Translations under genes and position numbers: made by a program
Assembly: GCF_009905375.1 (NCBI RefSeq)
Contig: NC_133650.1
Location: 147,206,567 to 147,270,566 of the forward strand
Direction: 5' to 3'
Source: Apium graveolens
Lineage: Eukaryota > Streptophyta > Magnoliopsida > Apiales > Apiaceae
Length of the DNA stretch: 64,000 nucleotides
Notes under the pieces: model-generated
Database searches by the model: none
What the model was told of the DNA's origin: nothing
Seen by the model: the letters and a program-made list of their open reading frames with translations, nothing else
Shown here: piece by piece, positions 24,272 through 33,948 of the stretch
How positions within the stretch are numbered: the stretch's first letter is position 1
Layout: every line of letters starts with the position of its first letter

Positions 24272-25135
24272 TGTAACGCCCTCCAAATCTGAGGTCTAGA
24301 TCTGGGGGTTACTTACCAACTAATAACATAATTAAACCTGTACATTAATTAAATAAATATATATCTAACCCATTTATATTACTACTCAGGAACTTTAAGG
24401 TTAAGGTATGAAGACAAGAACACAACACTACTTTTATTATATTTTCAAATTCAAAATCTTACAAACCTCTCTTTATTACAAACCAACTAACTAAACATGT
24501 TTTAAAACTAAGTTCATTTTATTCAAACACACACAACATCTATCAACACTAAACATGTTCTGGTAGCTCAAAGCCCTCTTCCTGAATTGGGATTAGTACT
24601 TTTGGTGCTAGAGGGTCCCGCTTTTTCACTCGCTTCTTTACTACCCTGGTGTGGATAAGCTTCATTCTGAACTTTTACTGAAAGATAAAGTGAGTAACAA
24701 CAAAAAGGTGAGCCATAATTGCTCAACAAGTCCGCAATATGTATATAGTATCATAAGAAAGTCAACTGAATCAGATATGAATAGGTAATCAGATTCTATA
24801 TGTATGTATGTATCTCTGTAAAAGATAAAAAAGGCCGCGGTCAACAATTTTCAAACAACTAGATTGGAAACAAAACAACATTCGCACCTATACCCTGCTC
24901 ATCAGCCAGGATACAGTGCAGATCTATACCTATCTGTATAGATCCATTCGGGTACCAAGGCGTTATGGCCCAATTCCAGGGGTCCGGTCCATTCCCGGCC
25001 CATAGGGTCCAGTCCATCCCTGGTCCTTATCATAACCATCCTGTCCATAGATAAGCATCATATGCTTTGATGTATCCCAACATCAAAATATATCAGGATA
25101 TAGATAGTGTGTAATCTATTGGAATATGAATAGAC
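24272..25135 (-). repeat. Truncated LTR of Tekay-like copy B
   Basis: It begins TGTAACGCCCTCC and aligns with 591-1480 of copy A. Homology stops after GGAATATGAATAGA near 25133, where Sirevirus copy 1 sequence begins. The rest of the LTR is missing, which points to a deletion or recombination junction. Confidence 0.75.
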
Positions 25136-25208
25136 TCAAATCAACTTGAGCATTGTTAGTAGTTGATGTCTTGATAGCTTGATCAGAATTTGTTATTTCT
25201 TCTGTACC

Positions 25209-27060
25209 TTACTGTCTTTTATTCTGAACAACAACTTGAGCAGTGTCAGAGGTTGTTTTAGATTCTTCAATTATCTTTCTTTTTCTCAGAATTTGAACAG
25301 TTTCATCTTCAACAAGATTATCATCAGTTACTTGAACCATTTTGCACACTGGTTTCATCAGATCTTGAGAAGTTTTCAAGTCTAGTGGCTTGGTTGGTTC
25401 ATCAACTTTTCCTTTCCCTTTGTCTTTGGGATCACTCTCAGTCTGTGATCTAGTCTTGAACTTTGAAGTTTCAGAATTTGACTTTTCCTCGATCACAATG
25501 CCTTTTTCCTTAGGCCTTGGAGGTTTCTTTGCATCAGAAGCTTTAGACGTAATATTTGTCTTCTCAGCAGCAAATCTAGCTTCTTCCTCCTTGAGAGTTT
25601 CTAAATCCATTCTTGGATTGTGTTTCAGAAATATTCTTCTAGCTATCTTCTCATCAAATGTCTGGATTTTAGGATTTTTGTAATAAACAGTAGTCTGCTT
25701 CCCCTTTAACTTCAGAGTTTGCAAAAACTTCTGAGAGTCTTCAGATCCTGACTGAATCAGAATATCAGAACTTGACATCAGACTTTGTTTATCAACACTT
25801 GACTTCAGTCTTTGAGCATTCACAACATCAGAACTTGACATGTTCTGAATAGAAGATTTTCCTTGAACTTTTCTTTGACCTCTTTTCTTTTCAGAGTTTC
25901 CCTGGTCATCACCTTTGTCATCCTTTTTCTTCAGTTCATAAGTAGGTGAGCATTTGGACTTAACTACCTTCTCCCCCTTTTGGCATCATCAGGAAGTAAG
26001 AGAGAAAGAAGAAGTTCAACTGAAGATTGGATTTCATCCAATTGAGCTTTCTGAGAAGCTTGATTAGCCAGGAACTCAGCAATTTGGGCATGTTGCTCCT
26101 CTTGAGTTTTCTCAATGGCTTCAACTTTTTCAGAAATAGGTCTGATATGCATGTTCTTATCAAGCTTGAGCTGTAGATCAAGCTTATTAGCTTTTTCTCT
26201 GAGTGTATCAACCTTTTCATGAGTAGAAGTATGTAGACCTTGAAGATGTTTTGTAGACAGAGCTGTGATCTTGAGTTGTGTCTTAAAATCAGCATTTGTG
26301 AGCAACTCATCAGCTTTTGCAATATGCTCTGTCAGAACTTTAGAACATGGAATAAAATCTGATTCATTCCACTTCTTGGTCCACTCAACACCTCTGTGAG
26401 TATCCTCCCAATGAATAGGTGCTTCCTTTTCAACAAATTTCTTCACCAATTCCTCCTTGCCCAGATTAGGAACTGGATGCTCAACAGAAACACTATCATC
26501 AGAACTTGAGGAAGACTCATGCTGTTCTGATAGCTCAATAGTGTGTGAAGCAACTGGAGATTCAAGAATAACATCATCTAAATTCTGAGGATCAGAATTT
26601 ATCTCCAGAGCTGGTGTTTTTGATGTAGATGGAGCTTCCAGATAAAGAACTTCAGGTATATTCAAATTATGAATATCTATTTCAGAATTTTCAGTTTGTT
26701 CTTTAGCATCATCTGTAGCTTTAATAGGAGAGACGGGAGGGGTAACAACTGTAGCATTAGCAGTATCTTTGGCTTGAGCTGGAAGGGCTTCAATGATAAT
26801 TGGTTCTTGTGAGATCAGAGATTCTTGATCCCCTTCCTCAACTTCTTCAGTATCTTCTGATGGAGCCTTAGCTAAATACCTCCTAGCCTTCATTTTCTTC
26901 AATCTCCTTGCCAATGAAGGAGTTGCTTCAGCAGCAACAGAACTTACAGATTTCTTTCTTTTCAAAGTATCAGAACTTTGAGCTGCTGTGTCTTTCTGAG
27001 AAGTAACATTCTTAGTTACATCTATCACAGGTTCAGATGCATGAACCCGTGCTTCAATTG
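25209..27060 (-). pseudogene. Sirevirus copy 1 extra ORF (env-like position)
   Basis: This lies between pol and the missing 3' LTR, where Sireviruses carry an env-like ORF. The first part (27060-25964) is Ser/Glu-rich, with NLS-like RRLKKMKARR and a C-terminal coiled coil (EKTQEEQHAQIAEFLANQ). It then frameshifts at the run AAAAGGGGG (about 25970-25978), where copy 2 has one more A. The frame is picked up in the second part (about 25960-25209) with LKLKGKQTTVYYKNPKIQ and FLKHNPRMDLETLKEEEARF, which match copy 2 in order. I see no signal peptide or transmembrane segment, so a true envelope function is not supported. The role is unknown. Confidence 0.7.
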
Positions 27061-29045
27061 TTTCCTCAAATTATCAAAAATTAAATCAAAACTTTCATCA
27101 CAGGATAAAGTGAAAAATCGATGAAGTAAAGATTAACAAATTGCAATTAAAACATGCACAGTCATATAATTTGAGAAACAAAGAACAAATCTTGTAATTA
27201 AAGGAAATTTCATTAATATATCAGATTAGTACATTTCATGAAATTTATCAATTACATTCAAAAATTACAAGATAGTCCTATTCTAAGATTCTTAACATCA
27301 ATAACCTTAGTCCTAGTCTAAGAAGCCTGACAAAGCTGACGGTGAAGAGAAACGGATGGATGACAATTAATTCTTCTTCCTACTTTCAACAAAGAGAACA
27401 GCAAGATGAATGAGTTGCTCCTGCTGTTTAAGAATACGAAGATGAACTTCTCTTTGGAAAGACATCATATCATTTTTAATGTTGTCTTGAAGTTAAATCT
27501 AGATGTCGAATGGAATGTTGTTGATAGGATATGAAGTCGGAATTCCATTTCGAAAAATGGTCACAGTGTCTGTGCTATAGCAGTAAAACCAACTAAAATG
27601 TGCCATTGTTGGAGAGAAATGAAAAGATGTGATTTTACTGATGAATGATCAGTCATTTAAATAGGCAATGAAATACCAAAGGACGCGAGGACTATTTACT
27701 ATTGAGAGAAAAAATAATGATGCCTCGTCTCCCTTGACCGATGTGTAATAATAACAGTCAGTAAAAGGTTAAAGCAGGAGTTAATGGGCACGGGAAATAA
27801 TTAACAATTACTGTGCACATGCACATTTTCAAGACATACACGTTTACCACTAACTCAACATGATTATGACTATTTTTATCTTACCCAAATATATTCTGAT
27901 TTAAATATGACTGTTTCAGATTTTACCACAAATAAGTCAAGTAAAGAATAATGCCACGTAAGCATCAAGGATTCCATCAAGATTTAATATCAGAACTTAA
28001 CTTATATCAGATATTAATAGTCATCAGAACATGGCTTCTGTACTCAAAAAGTGAATATCTTGTTCTGTAATTCTTCATACAAATACTGACTTGTTTTCTT
28101 CAGAATTTAATCATCAGAACTTCCATCAGAACTTGTCCTCAGAATTTATGCAAATGACACTTAACTGTTTCTCAATAACAACTTAATCACCACAGTAATT
28201 TTCATCATTCATGTAGTGAAAGTGTGTGTGCATTCAGCAAAATATCAGATAAAGATTAAAGTCTGATAAACTTCAGTACATCTTAGAAATAAGGCATAAC
28301 TTCGAAAAATTCTTAAAATCTATCATCAGTCATGATGTCTACTATAGAACAAATTTATGCAAGAGTCCACCTTAACTGTTTGTGCTTATTTTATGCATCT
28401 TTTGAAATTCCTTTTTACAGTGGCTTCTCAGTGTAAGTGAGTCACGACTGCTTATCAGAATTTATGTTGTTATCAGAGCATTTCTCCAGTAATCATAGAG
28501 TGTAAAAAGTCACCAAGAAATTTTTTTGCTTTTCTAATGCATATTACTTAATACCAGCAATGCACTCGGGTCTTCCCTTCCACATATTTACTCTAGATCT
28601 CAAAGGAGTACCTGACTTTTATTCTTTTCTTATCTTTTCTTTTGATAAGTGAGGCTTATCAGCACTTATTTCATTCTTAAGATTTACTGACATCAGAATT
28701 TGACAGATAAGAAATAAGAATCTAGTTTGTAACTTAGTAATAAGATACACAAAGTAAACTTGACTAAGCTCAATATCAGAATCTGCTTGTGTTAATGAGT
28801 TTCCACATAAACAATTAATTCAAACATGGGATTTTTAGTATGTTAAAGACTATTAGGTCAGCATCTAGCACAGTTATCCTCATTGGATTGAATAGTCACA
28901 GAACATTCAAAACACTTATCAGAGTATATAGATCCACATCAGATAACAATCAGCATTTGATGAATTTTCAAATTAAGCACATATTACATATAGATAATAC
29001 AATCTGTAAAAACTGATCATAAAGTCTGATGCATGAGAACAAAAA
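27061..29045 (-). other. Sirevirus copy 1 3' non-coding region
   Basis: This is about 2 kb of AT-rich DNA between RNase H and the extra ORF, closely matched in copy 2 (51531-52928), including CTCAGTGTAAGT and TTTTGATAAGTGAGG segments. It holds many copies of ATCAGAAYTT. It also contains a small broken ORF at 27367-27606. Confidence 0.6.
27367..27606 (-). pseudogene. Small ORF in Sirevirus copy 1 3' region
   Basis: This frame of about 79 codons starts MAHFSWFYCYSTDT and ends FVESRKKN, with two adjacent in-frame stops (TAG and TAA) in the middle. The C-terminal half (MMSFQREVHLRILKQQEQLI) looks helical. Copy 2 instead has the MAPNDLIVDG protein start at the corresponding place. I do not recognise it; it may be the remnant of an alternative 5' end of the extra ORF. 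Confidence 0.3.
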
Positions 29046-29768
29046 CTAAGCAGATTTAGAGAAAGAACCTGAAACCATTCCAAGTTCATTTACCAATCTT
29101 ATAAAAGTAGCTTCACATAGGGGTTTTGTGAAGATATCTGCTAGTTGTTGATCTGTTGGAACAAAATGCAATTCCACTGTACTTCCATCCACATGTTCCC
29201 TTATGAAATGGTAACTAATGCTGATGTGCTTTGTCATTGAGTGTTGAACTAGATTACCTGTCATAACAATTGCACTTTGATTATCACAGAAAATAGGGAT
29301 TTTAGAAAATTCTAACCCATAATCTAATAACTGATTCTTCATCCAAAGAATTTTTGCACAACAGCTTCCTGCAGCAATATATTCTGCTTCTGCAGTTGAT
29401 GTGGAAATTGACTTTTGTTTCTTTCTAAACCAAGAAACCAATCTGCCTCCAAGAAATTGGCAGCTTCAACTAGTGATTTTCCTATCTATTTTGCATCCTG
29501 CAAAATCTGCATCTGAGTAACCAATTAGCTTAAAATATGATTCCCTAGGAAACCACAATCCTAGATCAGTTGTACCCTTAAGGTACTTGAAAATTCTTTT
29601 CACAACTATTAAGTGAGGTTCTCTTAGATCAGCCTGAAATCTTGCACAAAGACAGGTAGCATACATGATATCAGGTCTACTAGCAGTTAGATAGAGTAAG
29701 GAGCCAATCATACCTCTGTAGTTAGTAATATCTACTGATTTACCAGTATCCTTTTTCACTTTTATCAT
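29046..29768 (-). pseudogene. pol: Sirevirus copy 1 end of reverse transcriptase and RNase H
   Basis: Motifs are [20 protein letters not shown] and [10 protein letters not shown] (the copia connection), then [29 protein letters not shown] and, after one in-frame TGA near 29463, [25 protein letters not shown] and HVDGSTVELHFVPTDQQLADIFTKPL. These are the typical Ty1/copia RNase H motifs including the catalytic Asp and Glu. RNase H removes the RNA strand during reverse transcription. The segment is joined upstream to gag by a large deletion, so no polymerase domain precedes it. Confidence 0.9.
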
Positions 29769-31380
29769 CTCTATAACCTAAGCCCTCTTTCCAAATTTCA
29801 CTACTTAGTATATTCTGAGTTGCTCTACCAGAGTTAGTCCAAGTCCTGATAATCTCTCTCTCCTTTTCTAACTCAGTTTTTAGAGATTTATTCATTTTCA
29901 ACAATTCATCTCTAACATAAAAGGAATCATCTCTTTCTTTCTGAGTTTGATGGAACATGACTAACTCTTTTTCTAAATAATCATTCCTCTTTTTAAAAGT
30001 AAGATTTTCAGAAGTTATTCTTTCACATGTTAAAGTTTGAACTTTGTAACTAATAAACATGGTTTTAAGGTATACTCTCAACCCAGTAATATCATCATTA
30101 TGAAAGGCATAAGTTGTTTGAGGTACCTTTAACTTAGCAGCATCAGAACTGCTATCAGCATTTTCCATCAAGGCATAGTTCTCCTCATCTTCAGAATCTG
30201 AAGTGTCTGTCCAACTTTTCTTCTTTGTGACAAGAGCCTTGCCTTTGTCACTCTTTTCTTTCTTACAATCAGGAGATATGTGGCCTTTCTCCCCATAATT
30301 GTAGCATTTGACATTTGAGTAATCTCCTCTGTCAGACTTTCCTCCTTTGCCTTCAGATTTTCTGAATCCCTTCTTATCAGAACTTCTACCTTTCCTGAAT
30401 AACTTCTTTCCCTTTTTGAATTTCCTGTAGGCTATCTTTGTGATACCCTTCACCATAAGAGCACACAGCTTCATCATCTCCTCATCAGCATCTACTTCAG
30501 GTAGACTTTCAGTTTCTGAATCATCATCATCAAAACTTGATGATTCTGAATCAGATTTTATGATGAGAGCCTTTCCTTTGCCTTTCTTTGAGACAACCAC
30601 TTTGGGGGATTCCTCCTCGGCCTTAAGAACAACCGTCCTTGACTTTCTCCCATGTCTCTTGCTTCTTTGATCCATCTCAAGTTCATAAGTCTTAAGCATA
30701 CCATAAATTTCATCAAGAGTAGTTTCATCAAGAGCATAGTTGTCTCTTATAATAGTAGCTTTCAAATCCCAACTTTCAGGAAGAGCTAAAAGGAATTTTA
30801 GATTTGAATCTTTAATATCATATTCCTTGTCCACCGATGACAGTTCATTCAAGAGTTTGACAAACCTGTCATATAAGTCAGTTAATGACTCATCACTTTT
30901 TGAGTCAAAGTGCTCATACTCTTGAGTAAGTATAGTCCTCCTATTTTTCTTGATTGCATCAGTTCCCTGACACCTTGTTTCCAAAGCATCCCATATCTCC
31001 TTTTCAGTCTTGCATTGAATTACCTGGTTTGACATGACATTATCAATGGCACTATGCAGCAAATGCCTTACCTTTGCATCCTTGGCAATAAATGAGATAT
31101 CTTTAGCCGTGTATTCACTTTTCTCCTTTGGTATGGTCTTTGTTGGCTGATCTGCAACTACAACAGAGAGCTTGGTTGGCTTATGCGGTCCTTCATAAAT
31201 TATGTCAAGGTATTCTGGATCTGTAGCTTCCAGAAATATAGCCATCTTCACTTTCCATATGGGATACTCAGAAGGTCTCAGCATGGGAACCCTAATAGTC
31301 TCATATCGACTGTGGGTTTGAGTCTTTGGAGTTTCTTCAGTTTTGGCGGGCTTGGTTGAATTTTCTGCTTCTTCAGACAT
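29740..31380 (-). CDS. gag: Sirevirus copy 1 Gag
   Basis: This is an uninterrupted ORF of 546 codons from MSEEAENSTKP at 31380, 40 bases after the primer site, so the start is well placed. The N-terminal domain has RYETIRVPMLRPSEYPIWK (copia gag-pre), and the UBN2-like core includes EIWDALETRCQGTD and LLNELSSVDKEYD. A Lys- and acidic-rich linker leads to a CCHC knuckle, CYNYGEKGHISPDC, whose second Cys is Tyr and which is therefore probably impaired. The C-terminus is a long coiled coil ending in TNSGRATQN. The last residues (after GYRDD) come from fusion across the pol deletion. The reading frame is surprisingly intact for such a damaged element; no protease remains in cis. Confidence 0.88.
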   Translation of the reverse strand: MSEEAENSTKPAKTEETPKTQTHSRYETIRVPMLRPSEYPIWKVKMAIFLEATDPEYLDIIYEGPHKPTKLSVVVADQPTKTIPKEKSEYTAKDISFIAKDAKVRHLLHSAIDNVMSNQVIQCKTEKEIWDALETRCQGTDAIKKNRRTILTQEYEHFDSKSDESLTDLYDRFVKLLNELSSVDKEYDIKDSNLKFLLALPESWDLKATIIRDNYALDETTLDEIYGMLKTYELEMDQRSKRHGRKSRTVVLKAEEESPKVVVSKKGKGKALIIKSDSESSSFDDDDSETESLPEVDADEEMMKLCALMVKGITKIAYRKFKKGKKLFRKGRSSDKKGFRKSEGKGGKSDRGDYSNVKCYNYGEKGHISPDCKKEKSDKGKALVTKKKSWTDTSDSEDEENYALMENADSSSDAAKLKVPQTTYAFHNDDITGLRVYLKTMFISYKVQTLTCERITSENLTFKKRNDYLEKELVMFHQTQKERDDSFYVRDELLKMNKSLKTELEKEREIIRTWTNSGRATQNILSSEIWKEGLGYRDDKSEKGYW

Positions 31381-31419
31381 GATTGTTTTGGATCTTTACT
31401 GTATGTGTGTTAACAGATA

Positions 31420-31432
31420 GGCTCTAATACCA
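31420..31432 (-). other. Sirevirus copy 1 primer binding site
   Basis: The minus strand reads TGGTATTAGAGCC, the initiator-tRNA-Met primer site with one C-to-T change. It lies 2 bases from the LTR start at 31435. Confidence 0.88.
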
Positions 31433-31434
31433 CT

Positions 31435-32029
31435 TGTTAGGTCACACAACACTGTAGAAGGGGGTTGAATACAATATAGAATACAATCAAATCAATTTAG
31501 AACACAAGTAACAGAAAATAGATGTATTCGATATAATAAACTCTATTACAATGGAACAGTCCTCTCTCAGTGATGAACAAATATCATGAGAGCTGCTAGG
31601 TTACAATGTATGATCTTCTCGATGATCGTAACACATATAGTGTAAACCTATGTCTGTGTTTATATAGACACACAGTTACAAGATAACTTTTAATTGATAT
31701 GGAATATAATTCTTTCTCCTAAAATATATCAATCAGATATCTTATATAATTCTTCTAGTCCTCTAACTCTTTTTATGCATATCTTCTTCTGTATTAGTCT
31801 CGATCTTCTTTCCTATAAATCAGCTTCCTTCCTTAACTGTTAGTCCTCCAGTACTTAAGTTCTGATATCCATCTTCTGATATTATCTTCTGATAATCTAA
31901 GTCCTGATATCCTTAAGTCATGACTTCCAGTAAATCCTGATTCCAGTAAGAACTGATATTTCCTGTTTGTTAAGATCTGAAAACTAAACATGAAATATAT
32001 TAGACATGACATCTCAAATATATCCAACA
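31435..32029 (-). repeat. Sirevirus copy 1 5' LTR
   Basis: This 595-bp LTR starts TGTTAGGTCACACAAC and ends TATATCCAACA on the plus strand. It matches the split LTR of copy 2 (33567-33948 plus 47173-47401). It contains a cluster of TTCTGATAT-type motifs at 31855-31970. Confidence 0.9.
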
Positions 32030-32030
32030 T

Positions 32031-32331
32031 GTAGCGAAGCACAAAGGGTGGACAAGATTCGCAATAGTTTCGGATAGTCTAAGTGCTGTAATGATGCTTA
32101 AATTTTTTCCAAAATATTGTTCATATTTAGATCAGTTGCTATCTAGTATTTCAAAATTATTGCCAAGCTCAGGTTTTTAGGTTTTTTTTATTTTAACCTA
32201 GAAATAGTAACGGAGTAGCTCATAGTCTAGCCAATATAGCAGTTTATGGAAAAGTTAGTGCTTCTTGGGGTGGGTTTCTTCCATTAGTTACCGATCGTGC
32301 TTTGTTGTTAGATTGGCCTACTCCTTTGTAA
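32031..32331 (+). pseudogene. C-terminal RNase H-like fragment (LINE-type)
   Basis: Plus-strand codons begin directly beside the copia LTR: TRFAIVSDSLSAVMML contains the RNase H Asp motif (SDS). After a stop and a frameshift come NSNGVAHSLANIAVYG and a C-terminus ending LLLDWPTPL before TAA at 32329. The NxVAHxLA signature is typical of the RNase H (RVT_3-type) domain at the end of plant LINE proteins and related RNase H-like ORFs. The upstream part is missing, presumably because the copia element inserted here. A host RNase H-like gene is possible but less likely. Confidence 0.6.
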
Positions 32332-33566
32332 CTTGTTGTCTTTTTGGTTTTCAAAAAAAAGGATGTTATGATTGGAGATGGCCTTAGTATCTAGTCTGTT
32401 GGACTAACTCTTAGGATATTATTTTATTTTTCAACTATCACAATGAACTCTATACTCATTTGTTATTATTACAATAATAATAAATTTAGAGATATAGACA
32501 AGAAATGAGAGAAATAGAGAGAAAGTAACTAAAAAAAGAGAGAAATGATTTTTATGCTGACAAAAATTACATAAGAATTGGATAGTGAATGATTTCTTAG
32601 TGATTAGGGAACCATTAATACACTGTAGAAGTATCATTTTGTGTCAAAGTTCCTTATATTTCTTAAAATTGGAGTTAGGATCTCATTTAAAAAAGTGTTG
32701 GACTTGCTCTTGTTTATAACTAACCAAAAGTCATTTTTATCTTAATTTTAATAATAAAATATTTATTTCTCTCTTATTTTCACTTTATGTACATAAGTAG
32801 TAATATAATACTATTACAATACTAAGACTCATTTGAAGTTACTCTAAGATGCTTACAATTATAAATTCTATGTAATATTGTCCAGTTTTTTTATATAAAT
32901 CATGTACTATAAATTAAAAATTTAATTACATTATATTTTTATATTTAAGAAACATCCTTTTTTTATCGAAAAAGGTTTTGTCCTTGACAAAAAGAAATAT
33001 AATATTTGGCCGGTGACCTTTTTCATTTGTCGTCGTAAAATAGTCCGAAGTCTCATTGTCACTGACCAGCCGCTCACATGTGACATTATAAATACATACA
33101 TACATATTATGATACAGAAACAAAAACCAGTGGTATGAATTCCTACTCAAAAACTCAACCCTTAAACTATGTTGAACATGAAGATGATGCAGGCACTATC
33201 ACTTGTCATCTTACTTCCATCATCCCACTTCCTTTATCGAACACATGTATTTAAGTCCTTTTATATGGTCCATATCTAAATTTATATGCATCAAATTTTT
33301 GAAAGTCGTTTTGATACCATGTGCAACAATCCGGATCAAATCCCGAGCCTTTTTCAAAAACTGGGTCAAGTCCTGATTCCAATTCCGAAATAAGCCAAAA
33401 TCTACTGGTCTAAATGCATACAATTTGGGTAAACAACAAACCCACCACTGACTCCCAAAAGATAATGATTTGTTGGTGCATATAATAACAGTATTTTACC
33501 TTATAAATTAAACAGAAGGCCCAAATATTCTCGATGCAGAACTTGGGGTGTTACACTGTTGAAGTA
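32332..33566. other. Unassigned AT-rich DNA
   Basis: No gene is visible in this 1.2 kb. The phrases GTTGGACTAACTCTTA (32399) and GTTGGACTTGCTCTT (about 32697) resemble ends of plant MITEs, but I could not find matching inverted termini. Near 33542 the text CTTGGGGTGTTACA looks like the end of a TGTAACRCCC-type LTR fragment. Confidence 0.4.
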
Positions 33567-33948
33567 TGTTAGGTCACACACACTGTAGAAGGGGGTTAAA
33601 TGTGTCTAGCAATCTCATATCGAATTAAGAACACAAGTATGAAACACAGAAAAATCTTATTAATAAAACAGTATTACAATGGAATCGTCCTCTCTCAGTG
33701 ATGAACAAATATCACGAGAGCTGTTAGGGTTATAATTAATAATAATCTCGAATTAGATAACATATGTACTGTAAACTCTATGTTGTGTTTATATAGACAC
33801 ACAGTTACAAGATAATCTTCTAATTGATATCGAACATGATTCTGTATCCTAAAATATATCAAATAGTTATCTTTTCTTCCAAGTATTCTATTCTTCATAG
33901 AATTCTTCTTCACGCATATCTCTTCTTGTTTTAGTCTCGATCTTCTTT
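33567..33948 (-). repeat. Sirevirus copy 2 3' LTR, first segment
   Basis: It starts TGTTAGGTCACACACAC and runs to CTCGATCTTCTTT, where Tekay-2 is inserted. It aligns with copy 1 LTR from 31435 onward. Confidence 0.9.

Larger units (their letters stand above)
25136..32029 (-). mobile_element. Sirevirus-like Ty1/copia copy 1, internally deleted
   Basis: This is a minus-strand copia element with a 5' LTR (31435-32029), primer site, gag, the end of pol (RNase H only), a long 3' region and an extra ORF. Protease, integrase and most of reverse transcriptase are gone, removed at a junction near 29763. The 3' LTR is absent and the element ends abruptly at 25136 in another element's LTR. Assignment to the Sirevirus (SIRE/Maximus) lineage rests on the large gag, the extra ORF downstream of pol and the A/G-rich GCCAAAAGGGGGAG box. 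Confidence 0.85.

Noticed and set aside
32370..32715. MITE
   Set aside because: GTTGGACT..CTCTT words resemble MITE ends, but no matching terminal inverted repeats or TA/TAA/TSD pair could be found.
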